Assembly (NCBI GenBank): GCA_900769845.1
Contig: CAAGIF010000189.1
Location: forward strand, 1-40,133
Length of the DNA stretch: 40,133 nucleotides
Direction of reading: 5' to 3'
Source of the DNA: an uncultured Oscillospiraceae bacterium
Lineage (GTDB): Bacteria > Bacillota_A > Clostridia > Oscillospirales > Oscillospiraceae
The translations under genes and the position numbers were made by a program. Shown piece by piece: positions 26,939 through 37,200 of the stretch (position 1 is its first letter; each line of letters opens with the position of its first letter). The notes beneath the pieces are model-generated. The model was given only the letters and a program-made list of their open reading frames with translations. It was not told where the DNA came from and ran no database searches.

Positions 26939-28300
26939 TTATCTGGACGCCCAGGTCAGCGAATAATACATCTGGTTATCAGCAGACGAATTGCATGCAA
27001 CCCACGTATTTTCACCACGCGCCATATTATACAAGCCCATAGATGTCGCAGCGATGCCGATGCTGTCTGCGTTTGGAATAGAAACCCATTTTTCGCCATC
27101 CAACGAATAATGGCGATTGGTGATCCAAATACCGTTATCGTGCATTGTGGAGCGTTCATATTCGGCGCTTACGGCAAGCGTCCAAGAAATGCCGTCTTTT
27201 GAATAATAAATACCGTCCTCTGCACTTACCATTACATAAACACCACTATGGTAATCCAAAGACCTTACATGACATTCCCCTATATTCGTTGTGTTCCATG
27301 TAATGCCGTCAAACGAATATATCAGCCCGATATTTACTGCCCCGATCACATCTCCGAACGCAAAATACATGCCGTTGATATATTTTACTGTGTCAACATA
27401 ACCCTCAGAAGAAATGTTCGAAACATCGCACGCATTCCAGGTCATGCCGTCGAAAGAATAGATACCCTTACTTGCTTTCCCCGTACTAAACCAAATACCG
27501 TTGATATAATACAGGCCGTTTACGTCAATATTTATTTCACCGCCGACAGATAGCGTCCATTCTTTCCCGTCCGCAGAATAATACAACTGATGATCATTCC
27601 GGTTCCGGCCAACCCAAGTTTTCCCATTATATTTCAGAGGATTCAATTGGGCATCAGTTATATTGGAAAGCGTCCAGGTTTCACCATCACCTGAATAATA
27701 GGCACCGCCATTGCTATTGGATGCTACAAACACACCTCCGCCATAAAACCAATTATGGTATTTTCCATCCAGAACCTTTGTCCAGGTCTTGCCATCAACA
27801 GAATGATACAGCCCGCCGGTATAAGTGTTATAATCGGCCAGCAGCCAAACACCTTCGATAAAGTCGATTCTGCCGATAGCTACGCCATCGGTAAGATTGC
27901 TTGCAACCCACTCTTTGCCGTCGGTGGAATACCACAAGCCCTTGTTTGCGCTTGCGAATTTAACTCCGTCAACAACACAGATTGTATAGGGCGTTCCATA
28001 ATTGCCCGAAACGGTGATGTTTGTCTGCATCCACTGCGTACCGTCTTTAGAATACCAAAGGCCGTCATTATATGTGGACGCAAGAAAAATACCATCCGCC
28101 CAACATACATCGGTAAACCTTACATCAACAGCATCAATCTGCGTCCACTCGGTGCCGTTCGTGAAACCGCCACCGCTTCGAATGCCAGCAATCGCATTCG
28201 CCATCTCATCGGCCCGAATAAGGCTTGCGCCGCCGGTTTTTCCCCTGATTGCGTCAGCAATCCCTGCAAGGGTTTCTTTTCGGATAAGATATTCCGCCAT
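26939..28300 (-). CDS. Beta-propeller receptor-binding protein
   Basis: The 453-residue protein has an N-terminal helix pair (ETLAGIADAIRGKTGGASLI) typical of fibre-attached proteins in gut phages. Nine repeats follow, each about 40-50 residues and carrying a Y/H-S-x-D-G-x-x-W motif (e.g. LWYSKDGTQW, LYHSVDGKTW, IYSFDGMTW). These resemble Asp-box blades of sialidase-type propellers, but no catalytic residues are apparent. Glycan or protein binding is likely. It is coupled to the 55-residue gene (TGATG). Confidence 0.8.
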   Translation of the reverse strand: MAEYLIRKETLAGIADAIRGKTGGASLIRADEMANAIAGIRSGGGFTNGTEWTQIDAVDVRFTDVCWADGIFLASTYNDGLWYSKDGTQWMQTNITVSGNYGTPYTICVVDGVKFASANKGLWYSTDGKEWVASNLTDGVAIGRIDFIEGVWLLADYNTYTGGLYHSVDGKTWTKVLDGKYHNWFYGGGVFVASNSNGGAYYSGDGETWTLSNITDAQLNPLKYNGKTWVGRNRNDHQLYYSADGKEWTLSVGGEINIDVNGLYYINGIWFSTGKASKGIYSFDGMTWNACDVSNISSEGYVDTVKYINGMYFAFGDVIGAVNIGLIYSFDGITWNTTNIGECHVRSLDYHSGVYVMVSAEDGIYYSKDGISWTLAVSAEYERSTMHDNGIWITNRHYSLDGEKWVSIPNADSIGIAATSMGLYNMARGENTWVACNSSADNQMYYSLTWASR

Positions 28301-28467
28301 CAGAACATCGCCTCCTCCGCCTTCGGAATCGCTTCAATCCTGGCATCGATCAGCGCATCGATGTGCTCATCCGTGGGAATCTTCCCTTCAACGTCCCTGA
28401 TCTTGCCATTTACAAAGCGGCTCACCCAGCACTGGATGCCGCTTATCAATGTTTTCATATAATCCAT
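28300..28467 (-). CDS. Small protein upstream of the propeller
   Basis: ATG 28467 has GAGGTG. The 55-residue product, MDYMKTLISGIQCWVSRFVN then GKIRDVEGKI, is helical and amphipathic at the N terminus. Its stop overlaps the propeller start. It could be an assembly chaperone or spike component. It is absent from standard long-ORF calls because of size, but spacing supports it. Confidence 0.65.
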   Translation of the reverse strand: MDYMKTLISGIQCWVSRFVNGKIRDVEGKIPTDEHIDALIDARIEAIPKAEEAMF

Positions 28468-28512
28468 TTTCATCACCTCATGCGCAATATCGCGTTATGG
28501 TTTGGCTGGTGT

Positions 28513-29091
28513 TTATTCAACACCAGCCATCAGGATTTCGCCGTTGGGATAGTAGTTCATCACATCGTAGTTGACATTGAACATCAGGTGTTCGTTGCCT
28601 TCTTCGCTGATATACTGCACGGATTCGTGGTCGATATCGAAGTAAGATTCTTCATATTGCGCAGGCTCCTGTTCGATCTGGGTGCGGCGGAAGCCCTGGA
28701 AGGAAATTGCGTTCTTGCCCCATGCATCCATGATTTCTGCATAAGTCTTGTTGCAGGTGATTTCGGTATAGCCGCCGGAATCAGTGTTGAAGGTGAACAG
28801 CACGCCCATAACATCGCCGCCAGAGCCTGCATCTACCGCTTCCCATGCAACAGGTCTGCCGTTTTCATCAACTTCTTTTACTACGATGACCTGACCAACC
28901 GCCGCAACAGCAGGCGCAGCGATATAACCGGCATCGTTTTCCAGTTCAGAAACCTTGCTTGCAGCGGGAGGGACCATCTTCTTTGCTTTGATTCGCGCAA
29001 CCTCGCCGCCGTTTTCAACCAGGACGCTTGCATCATCATTCAGGGATTCGATCATGGTTACATCGGCAAGTCTATTGTATTCGTTAGTCAT
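28513..29091 (-). CDS. Accessory tail/fibre protein
   Basis: The 192-residue protein has an N-terminal helix (NRLADVTMIESLNDDASVLV), a KVSELENDAGYI motif often seen near fibre trimerisation regions, and a beta-rich C domain (VMGVLFTFNTDSGGYTEITC). ATG 29091 has AAGGAGG. It lies with other tip genes between the collar fibre and the propeller. Role in host attachment inferred. Confidence 0.65.
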   Translation of the reverse strand: MTNEYNRLADVTMIESLNDDASVLVENGGEVARIKAKKMVPPAASKVSELENDAGYIAAPAVAAVGQVIVVKEVDENGRPVAWEAVDAGSGGDVMGVLFTFNTDSGGYTEITCNKTYAEIMDAWGKNAISFQGFRRTQIEQEPAQYEESYFDIDHESVQYISEEGNEHLMFNVNYDVMNYYPNGEILMAGVE

Positions 29092-29105
29092 TTTGTTATC
29101 CTCCT

Positions 29106-29411
29106 TCACAGAACATAAATGTTGCCGTCGTTGTCGGTATAGAAAGAGCCATCGTTTGCTACAAGGGGTTCAGCGATCCCTTTTTGGTTGAAATACTGCA
29201 TCAGTTCTTCCACGTTGAGGTTGCAATTGCAGCTTTCTCCCGGGCCTCCGCCATTGCCGCCTTTCGGGATTGACAGGGTTTGCACATCGCTGCCCCTGCG
29301 GGCAGTCAGGATATACGCGCTTTCGCTTTCCTTGAGTTCCACAATGTAATCGTTGAAGATTACGGATGCTACACTCAGGTTTGCGGTAAGCGGCAGTACA
29401 AAGTTACTCAT
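29106..29411 (-). CDS. Small tail tip protein
   Basis: The 101-residue protein has a beta-rich N half (VASVIFNDYIVELKESESAY), a Gly/Cys-rich loop (GGNGGGPGESCNCN) and a C-terminal segment with DGSFYTDNDGNIYVL. Its ATG overlaps the previous stop. It probably adapts fibre parts. No family certain. Confidence 0.65.
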   Translation of the reverse strand: MSNFVLPLTANLSVASVIFNDYIVELKESESAYILTARRGSDVQTLSIPKGGNGGGPGESCNCNLNVEELMQYFNQKGIAEPLVANDGSFYTDNDGNIYVL

Positions 29412-29785
29412 ACGGCAGTCACCTCCGGCATGATGATAAGGTTCTTCAGGTTGCTGGCTTTGTAGCGTGCGCTGCCCTCAATGCTGGGCCAGATCGTAAA
29501 GCGCAGGCCGTCCACCGTGGTCAGCTGGATATCGGCGGAGTATCGGCCCGGTTCGGCGCGGGCCGTGTCCTCGCTGCGCACGATCAGGCGGTTGCTGCCG
29601 GGCAGGCTGGCGGTTTGGAACACCACCGGGGAATCCAGCGTGGGGGTTTCGCGCACGGTCAGGGTCAGGAAATCGCCATCCTGCATGTCGTAGGCCACGC
29701 CTCTGGCGTCCAGGATCGCGCCCAACTCCAGTGCGCCGTCGTCCCCTTTGGTCAGGTAGAGGATACCATCCTCAAGGTAAAGCAT
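29408..29785 (-). CDS. Small beta-rich tail protein (BppU-N-like)
   Basis: The 125-residue protein has ILYLTKGDDGALELGAIL, then DFLTLTVRETPTLDSPVVFQ and LIVRSEDTARAEPGRYSADI. This pattern (K-G-D ... T-L-T-V-R ... G-x-Y-x-x-D-I) is common to small baseplate upper-type N-terminal domains. AAGGAGGTG precedes ATG 29785. Likely a fibre-adaptor. Confidence 0.7.
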   Translation of the reverse strand: MLYLEDGILYLTKGDDGALELGAILDARGVAYDMQDGDFLTLTVRETPTLDSPVVFQTASLPGSNRLIVRSEDTARAEPGRYSADIQLTTVDGLRFTIWPSIEGSARYKASNLKNLIIMPEVTAV

Positions 29786-29813
29786 GGGGTTTCACCTCCT
29801 TGTATTGGGTTGG

Positions 29814-31697
29814 TTATGCTGTGCGCTTAAACACATAAACCGCCAGGTAAGGCGGCATGTTGTTGTGTGCGGCATTGCCGCCGGTATCAGATACGGTGAT
29901 ACCGTGCGTATGTGCGCCGTTTGTACTGGTGCGGCCGTTGAACTGCTGTGCGCCGGTTTCGGCCTTATGCACAGAACAGCATTTGCCGGAAGAACTGTAG
30001 GTTGCGTCCGTATCCGTGCCGATGGTGTGGGTGTGATCGCCCGCTTCCGTCATGCTTGCCGCATGGCTGTGTGCCGGAAGCTCTTCCACCGTCAGTTTGT
30101 GCGTCGCTTCGCCGCCGGTGCTTCCCGCAGCATAGCTGTCGCCAGCCGCCAGCAGGAAGGTATCCTTCACCCGTTCCCATGTGCCAAAATCGAACAGCAC
30201 GGCAGGGTCAGTTGCGTTTGCAGACATGTACAGGGAGCCGACAGGGTACACGGCTTGAAGTATCGCTTTCGTGTCCACGGTGCCACCGCCCAGTTCCCCC
30301 GCCGTATACTTCCCGTACAGTTCATTGGCCTGCGTTACCGCCGCATCCACCTGCGCGCCGGTGTGGGAAAGGTAATACACATCCGCCGCAGCGGCAGCGG
30401 CCAGGGTGGAACCATCGGAATCAGCCAGGGTGGAGCCGGTGGAATCAATCAGCGCAGGTACAGTGCCGGGTGTATCCGTGGACTTGGTGTAGAACACGGT
30501 CACATATGCCACACCTGCCCACGCGGCGCGCACGTTCACGGCGTAGTTGGCCACCCATGCATCAACATAGCTGCTGTCGTTGTAATCAAAGGATATGGGA
30601 TACCACCTGTCGTTGCCGGTGCGGTAAAATGTGCCCTTCAGATCCACCACGCTTTGCAGATATCCGTGGATCATCATCCCGGTTGCGGTGGACCCTGCGG
30701 ATGTTACATCAATAATCTCCGTCTTGCGGTAGATGGACCTGCCATCGATCCAGGTGCCGTAGGTCTGCTGTTCGGTTTCTGCGTAATCCGTTACGCCGTG
30801 GATGCCGCCGTACATGTGGGCCTTGTAGTAGGATTCAAACTTCGGGTCGCCCTCTTCGCTGCTGCTGAATCCGCCCAGGCACACGCCGCCGGTGCTCTTG
30901 CCGGACATATGCACATTCGCAAATGCCCTAGCAATGGATGCATAGGCCACGGTTTCTTCGTAGGCATCGCCGAACACCAGTTTGAAATCCCAGTCGCTGC
31001 TGTTGGTGAACAGGCTTTCAATCAGGGTTTCGCTGTCGGTCACGCCTGCAAGCAGGTCCGGAATGTGCGCGGTCAGGTCCATCCTTGCGGAGGCCTGGTT
31101 CACGCTTGCGCCCTGTTCGTATAGCAGGGTGAGCGCCATGTTGGAAGCTTCGGCAGTATCCGCCATATCCAGCTTCACAGTGGAGACCAGGTTCTCGCCT
31201 TCATCGCTGGCAACGCCGGAAATGGCGCGCTGCAGCCAGAATTCTGTAATGGTGGGCGTGCAGCGGGAGCGCAGGAAGAACACGGGATTTTTGATCAGGT
31301 GGCTCAATTCATAGTCCACAGATGCGCCGTATGAAGTGCCGCTTTGGATGTAATCAACGCCTACATGCAGCGCTATTTCCAGCGCGCGTATGGAAGTGTC
31401 TGCCGAAACAGCCGCCCACAACGCAGGAAGATCTTCCGCAGCGGGCACCTTTGCCGTGAAATCGAACGCTTTGCTTTTGTTGTTGGTAATTGAAATAGGC
31501 ATGTTGTACGCAAACTGCGCAACCGCCAGGTCGTATCTATCCGATCCAGCGGCCTTTGCGTACAGGCGCACCGTTACTTCCTTAATGGTTTTCCCACTGC
31601 CAAGGGTGTTTAGGATTGCAAACTTCACATTCAGGTCATCCCCGAATGTGATTCTGTTCCGGGATATGCTGAAATCATTGATTTCAAAATTTGCCAT
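29814..31697 (-). CDS. Tail fibre with collar-type His-rich tip
   Basis: The 627-residue protein has a beta-rich N half and a middle with Ala-rich coil. The C terminus has KAILQAVYPVGSLYMSANAT, GTWERVKDTFLLAAGD and a His-rich tip with HSHA, DHTHTI and HTHGI before YLAVYVFKRTA. This is the T4 gp12/collar-type C-terminal knob with metal-binding histidines. It would bind the host surface. It is preceded by the tail-associated protein gene. Confidence 0.85.
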   Translation of the reverse strand: MANFEINDFSISRNRITFGDDLNVKFAILNTLGSGKTIKEVTVRLYAKAAGSDRYDLAVAQFAYNMPISITNNKSKAFDFTAKVPAAEDLPALWAAVSADTSIRALEIALHVGVDYIQSGTSYGASVDYELSHLIKNPVFFLRSRCTPTITEFWLQRAISGVASDEGENLVSTVKLDMADTAEASNMALTLLYEQGASVNQASARMDLTAHIPDLLAGVTDSETLIESLFTNSSDWDFKLVFGDAYEETVAYASIARAFANVHMSGKSTGGVCLGGFSSSEEGDPKFESYYKAHMYGGIHGVTDYAETEQQTYGTWIDGRSIYRKTEIIDVTSAGSTATGMMIHGYLQSVVDLKGTFYRTGNDRWYPISFDYNDSSYVDAWVANYAVNVRAAWAGVAYVTVFYTKSTDTPGTVPALIDSTGSTLADSDGSTLAAAAAADVYYLSHTGAQVDAAVTQANELYGKYTAGELGGGTVDTKAILQAVYPVGSLYMSANATDPAVLFDFGTWERVKDTFLLAAGDSYAAGSTGGEATHKLTVEELPAHSHAASMTEAGDHTHTIGTDTDATYSSSGKCCSVHKAETGAQQFNGRTSTNGAHTHGITVSDTGGNAAHNNMPPYLAVYVFKRTA

Positions 31698-31703
31698 GTA
31701 TCA

Positions 31704-33890
31704 TCATCCCTTCAGTTTAAAGGCCAGTCCTCCGTCTGCGGTCAGGCGCAGCTGGTAATTGCCAAACTGCACGTAGTCCGCCGCAAACTGGCTGTATTTT
31801 CGATTGTTCATCACCACATTCACCGTGGCGTCATCTATCAGTACCTCGTTCGATTTGCCATGCTGACCCACATGCACGCCCTTTTCATCCAGGCGCAGCA
31901 ATTTGCTCAGGCCTTCGCCACCGGCATTCAGCGTGATGCTGTTGTTGGCGGAAAGATCCATCGAATTGCCGATTGCCTGTATGGATGTGGTGTACAGCGC
32001 GGGAATGGTGGCGGAGGAAAGGAAAGCCTCCGTGGCAGTGATCTTGCCTGCGGAAAGTGCATCTGTAACGATCTCGCCGATCAGGGCGCTGGCTGCCCGT
32101 ATGTTCTGGGCGTTCAGGTCCTGGGTGTTGATGGTGGTTTCCACAATCTGGTTGCCGGTGCTGGTTTGGCCTGCGGCGATTTCATCATCGGTTACCGTTG
32201 CGGGCTCTGTCTGGATGGCGCCGTCGCTGCCGACGAATATTCGGTAATAATTGCCATCCTCGCCCTTGATTACCAGGTTGCCAAGCGTTGCGTTCAGTAT
32301 GTTCGCAGATGTGATCGCCAGGTTGGTGATGTACATGCTGTCGGCAATGCCTTCTTCCAGGATCAGCGCCTCGGAAATCAGCTGCTTGATGGTGGCAAGG
32401 TCAAATGTGGCCGTACCTGCGGTGATTACCACGAAATTCGCAAGGGCCGCAGCAAGGCGGTCTGCTTCGATGGATTCCGCAGTCAGCGTGCCAACCTTCA
32501 GGGCCATGATTTCAGCAAAGGCCGCATACAATTCGTCCGTGGTGATGGTGCCGGCTTCCAGTTTTCCGATCGTTGCCTGGATAATCGCCGCCACGGCAGC
32601 TGTAAGCTTGTCGGTTTCGATTTCATCTACTTTGATGTTCTTTGCCCACAGCTCTGTCGCCTCAATGATTGCCGCCATCAGCCGGGACGCCGTTATATTG
32701 TCCGCAGTTAGGTTCTGAAAATATCCGTAGGTTGCGGAAATTACCTTTTGATTCAGGCCGGAAATCGCCTCTGCATTGATGGTTCCGTCCGGATTGAATG
32801 CATTCACGCCGTTCGAAAAGTATTCCGTCTCCGAAAGGCTTCCGGGCATATCGCTGGCAGCTGTCGAAAATATACCGCCCGCAATCTCCAGCGAATACGT
32901 ATTCAGAATCAGGCGGTGGGCATTACCTTTTGTGTCGGTCAGAATCAGTTCATCACCTGGCAGCACATCTATACCGCCAAACCATGTAATGCTTGCGCCC
33001 TCGTATTCCACACCCTTCAGCCCCTGTGCAATATCGTTGGCCATCGCATGGGTGATCAGCGGGTTCCCGGAAAGCTGTATGGTGTTGCTTGCGTTATCCG
33101 GAATGCTGCCGTCTATCGCAAATCTGGTGTATTCTTCCTCCGGCTCCTCTTCGTCCTCCTCGGGTTCAAATCTATACTGCAGGCAGTTGAATTTGAATTT
33201 TCCTCCGGCTGCGTAAGTGGAATAATAATCTGCATCTGCGGTGTGCCGCGTTCCTGTTCCTATGGTAATAATCTCCATTTGCCCCGAATAATTGATCCTG
33301 GCAAATCCGGCAGCGCATACGGCGATATAGGAAATTACATCGCGTATCGTTGCGTTATCGCCCCATTCCGGCATTTTTGTTACGCCGTAATACGCATTCC
33401 TAAAATCATCCGTAACCAGCTGCACGCCTGCGATTGCACACATTGTTTTTGCAATCAGCAGCAGCGTGCGTGGATAATCCTCTTTTGTATCGGTCCATTT
33501 CGCGTTGAATTTGCTGTTCAGTGCATCCGCGCCGGTTACGGTGCAGAATGGATCCTGTTCCGAATTCTGAACCTCCTCTACATACCAAACGCCGAAATCC
33601 CTCCATTCAGCCTCTTCTTGCGTGCCCTCGGATACGTAAACGTGCACCTTTGCTCCGTCCATATCTTCAGCCGTAAGGCCGTAATCCTGGTTGTTGAAGG
33701 TGATCGAATACGCCGTTGCCGCAGCCGCGCCCAGCGGTATGCATTGGCTGCTCATCGTGGTGTTCGGGGTGTATGCGGAAATATCTTCCGATGCAATTTC
33801 GATAATTGCTTCATTTGCGCTGCCGGGATGTATCCTGATCTCTGCCTTCAGCGCGCAGCTGATCAGTTCAACAGATCCGTAATTCGCCAT
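31704..33890 (-). CDS. Tail-associated protein (Tal/prophage tail hub-like)
   Basis: The 728-residue protein has a baseplate-hub type N half (to about residue 360; beta-rich, with FGVWYVEEVQNSEQDPF). An Ala/Ile/Thr-rich repetitive helix-strand region follows (about 395-560; DEIETDKLTAAVAAIIQATI and similar), then a C-terminal domain. It follows the distal tail gene and is likely the tail tip hub plus extension. No peptidase motif seen. Start ATG 33890 has GAGGTG; an upstream TTG is possible. Confidence 0.75.
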   Translation of the reverse strand: MANYGSVELISCALKAEIRIHPGSANEAIIEIASEDISAYTPNTTMSSQCIPLGAAAATAYSITFNNQDYGLTAEDMDGAKVHVYVSEGTQEEAEWRDFGVWYVEEVQNSEQDPFCTVTGADALNSKFNAKWTDTKEDYPRTLLLIAKTMCAIAGVQLVTDDFRNAYYGVTKMPEWGDNATIRDVISYIAVCAAGFARINYSGQMEIITIGTGTRHTADADYYSTYAAGGKFKFNCLQYRFEPEEDEEEPEEEYTRFAIDGSIPDNASNTIQLSGNPLITHAMANDIAQGLKGVEYEGASITWFGGIDVLPGDELILTDTKGNAHRLILNTYSLEIAGGIFSTAASDMPGSLSETEYFSNGVNAFNPDGTINAEAISGLNQKVISATYGYFQNLTADNITASRLMAAIIEATELWAKNIKVDEIETDKLTAAVAAIIQATIGKLEAGTITTDELYAAFAEIMALKVGTLTAESIEADRLAAALANFVVITAGTATFDLATIKQLISEALILEEGIADSMYITNLAITSANILNATLGNLVIKGEDGNYYRIFVGSDGAIQTEPATVTDDEIAAGQTSTGNQIVETTINTQDLNAQNIRAASALIGEIVTDALSAGKITATEAFLSSATIPALYTTSIQAIGNSMDLSANNSITLNAGGEGLSKLLRLDEKGVHVGQHGKSNEVLIDDATVNVVMNNRKYSQFAADYVQFGNYQLRLTADGGLAFKLKG

Positions 33891-33894
33891 GCCG

Positions 33895-34281
33895 TCACCT
33901 CTCAATCACATTGAAGCTCATATTGGCGATCATCACCTTGCCGTCCGCCTCAATGCGCTTGAATTCGCATGCGCGGTCACCCGTGTAAAACTGTGCCGTT
34001 CGGTATCCTCCTGTCTGCACGTCCGGGTATTTCACCCAGAAAAATGTACCGCTGATCAGGTTGAGTATCTCCCGCGCCGCTTCTTCCGGCAGCAGTTCCC
34101 AGCTCAGTTCCAACTTGCGTATGTTGTCGGCGCCGCCGCGTACTACCGATCGCACCATCTTTCCGCTGGCTGTTCGCGTCGTGGACCCGGAATCCAGATC
34201 TGAAAACGTCTGCTTGATTTCAACAGGCGCGCGGACGGCCACCAGGTCGTCCGCGCTCTTTCCAAAGTATATCGCCGTCAT
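33895..34281 (-). CDS. Distal tail protein (DUF6711-like)
   Basis: The 128-residue beta-rich protein (TFSDLDSGSTTRTASGKMVR, then RKLELSWELLPEEAAREILN and TFFWVKYPDVQTGGYRTAQF) matches DUF6711, found between tape measure and tail hub in clostridial phages. It probably forms the distal tail hexamer. Confidence 0.8.
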   Translation of the reverse strand: MTAIYFGKSADDLVAVRAPVEIKQTFSDLDSGSTTRTASGKMVRSVVRGGADNIRKLELSWELLPEEAAREILNLISGTFFWVKYPDVQTGGYRTAQFYTGDRACEFKRIEADGKVMIANMSFNVIER

Positions 34282-34291
34282 GTTGCCCTCC

Positions 34292-37200
34292 TTACAGATT
34301 CAACGCCAGTTTGCCTTCCCTGCGCCGGTTTCCGTTTATGGCGTCGGCAACAACATATCCGATCTCGTCCTTGCCAACCTTGAATGCCATTCCGTTCAGC
34401 GCCGATTTCACTGCAGCTGCAATGTTTCCGCCGTCCATTCCGGCTCTCGTCATTGCAATCATAACCGCTTCCACAATCGTATCCAGCGGTGCTTCAATGT
34501 TAGTGCCCTGGTTCTGGTCGCCCAGTATGGCCAGGAATTCACGGTTGGCCGGAATTACCGCACCCTGGGCCAGCCTTGGGATTCTGCTGAATGTCACCCT
34601 CGGAATGCCGATAAACGGTTTTGTTCCGTTGATCTGGGTGTTTCGTATCTTGTCCAGGGCGTCATTGATCTTGTCAAATGATTTACTCAGCACAGCATTC
34701 ATGCCGTCGATCAGGCCGTTTACAATGTGTTTGAATGCGGCCGCAATGCCGTTTTCAATGCCCTTGAATACCGCGCCGCCGCTGCTGAACGATTTGAAAA
34801 CGCCCCGCACGCTGTTTCCCATGTAGGTGCGGATCCGCGCGGCCGCAAGCGCAAATGTACCGCTCATGGCGCTGCCGGTTTCTTCCGCTCCGGTTTTCAT
34901 ATCTTCGTATGCTGTAGCCATGTCATCGGCAAGCACCGTTGCCATGCTGCCCGCAGCGGTTTCCACGCCCGCCAGCGCCGTTTCCACACTTGCAAGATCG
35001 GTCTGCAGGCTCACTGCCCCTTCAGCCGCATCGCCAATGGCCGTTGCAGCCTCTGCAGCTGCATCACTTACATTCTGCATGCCCTCCTCGCTGAATTGGG
35101 ATTCATTCGTTGCAGCCGCCGCTGCGCGGCGCTGCTCATCCCAAATCTTGTATTTTTCAGCAAATTCCTCCAGCCGTTCCTGGGAAATACCCGTCTGTTC
35201 CTCCAGGTTGCCCATGCTTTCTATCCATTCGTCAAGCGGCTTTTGGGCGCCGTTTACCTGTTCTTCTATCAGACCCAGGCTCTTCAGCCATTCGCCGAAG
35301 CCTTCCGTGCCGGACTGCTGGTAGAATACTCCCGCAAATGCTTCCGCCTGCTTCTTCGCCTCCACCAATCCGAGCGTCGTTTTCAGCAACTCCGGCGCAA
35401 GATCCGGACCTACCAGCTTCGCAAACACATCATTCTTGATCTGCAGGCCGGTAAAACTTTCCACAACCGCCTTTAGCTCCTCCAGTGTTTCTGCAGCCCG
35501 TATCGCATCCTGGATTTCAGTTGCGTACATGCCTTCTGCACTTGCTCCGGTTTTTTCTTCTACGATCTCAGCAACCTTCGCGCCGATCTTAATTCCGATC
35601 GGAACTGTAAGCATCAGCGCAAATGCGCCTCCGCCTGTCGCTACCGTTATAACAGCAGCCGCTGCACCGAACAGTGCTTTAATTATCAATTCACGGATGG
35701 CAGCGCCCTTATCTTCTACATTGCCTTGGATGATGTCGATCACATCCGTCGCCAGGTCAATGGCAGTTGTCAGTGTGAGCAGCACAGCGCCTGTTTTTCC
35801 GATTCCGATCGATCCTTTCATTCCAAACAGCTTTCCTATAGTTGTAAGCAACTTGGAAGTAATCACTGCTGCAGTCAGTGTGCTGGTGAAGCTCATATCG
35901 CCGATATCTCCCAGGATATCAATGCTCATCGGTTCCGTGGCCAGTTTTACAATGATTCCCGCGATCTCCCTGAATCCGTCTACAATTTCAGTAACCAGCT
36001 TTTTAAATCCCTCGTAGGCAGCCTCAAGCACCGGGTAATCCTTCACCAAATCGGATATTTTATCATCCCATTTCTGCAATTCCTGGGTTACGGTGTCCCA
36101 GTTTGCAGCAATCAGCGCAGCTGCGCCAATTGCCAGCCATACCAGGCCGCCGCCCACATTGCCCATCATGAACGAAATTCCGCCCAGTGCGATCGCAATT
36201 CCGCCGATCAACCTCAGCACGTTTTCTATGTCCGGCCCACCGTCAATAATATCCTTTATTGCCGGAACAATTAAATCCAACACTGACCAGATCGTAATTG
36301 CTGCGCCGGTGATAAATGCAAGGTTTCTCATGATGCTTGCATCCTTCAGGCCGCCCAGGGCTTTCGCCAGCCTCCACGCCGCAATGCCCGCGCCTATGGC
36401 AAGCACCAGCTTGGCGATGGTTCTCATTCTTTCGCTAACGCCGTCAAGGCCGGAAAAATCCCATCCGCCCGCTCCGCCGGCGCCGCCTCCTCCGCCGCCG
36501 TCCGGTGTTTCGCTCAGCTGGTTGATTTCATCGAATGCCGCTATGGATTTCGCTGCCTTCTTCGCCGCGCCTCCTGCATTTCCCGTGGCGCCCGCCTGTT
36601 GGTTCAGTGCACTTGCGTTTTCGAGTGCAGCTGCGCTTACCCCAAATAGGCTGCCCACAATGCTGGCGATCGCGCTTGCCAGCTGCGCAAGGAAATTCAG
36701 CAGCGTCCGTATCGCAGGAAGTATGTAATTATAGATCGGCATAAATGCCGCATACAGGCTTCCCTTAATCTGGGCCATGGATTTGGCCACCGCGCTGTCC
36801 TGCTTCAGCAGGTTGGTTAATCCTTCCTGCATCGCAAGCAGCGCGCGGCGCATCACGTTGAAAATGAATATCCTGCGCGCCAGCTGGTTCATTCTGTCAC
36901 CCAGTTTTTTGATCGCAGCCCCAGTGGAATCGGAATTTGTTTCCATTTCTCGAATCGCGCTGTTTCCCTCCCGAATTTTGGCATTGTAACCATCCATCGT
37001 CTTTTGTGCCGCAGTTATCCTTGTATTGCTGGCCGCAATAGCGGCGTCAAGGTCAACTATGCCCATCTGATCCGCTTTCTCTCTGACCTTGGGATCGTAT
37101 TCGATTTTTTCCCGAATGCGCATCAATTCCGAAAGCATCCTTTTTTCCATGCGCATTGTTTCTTCAATCACCCGTGCCTGTTCTCGGTATCCGGCAATAC

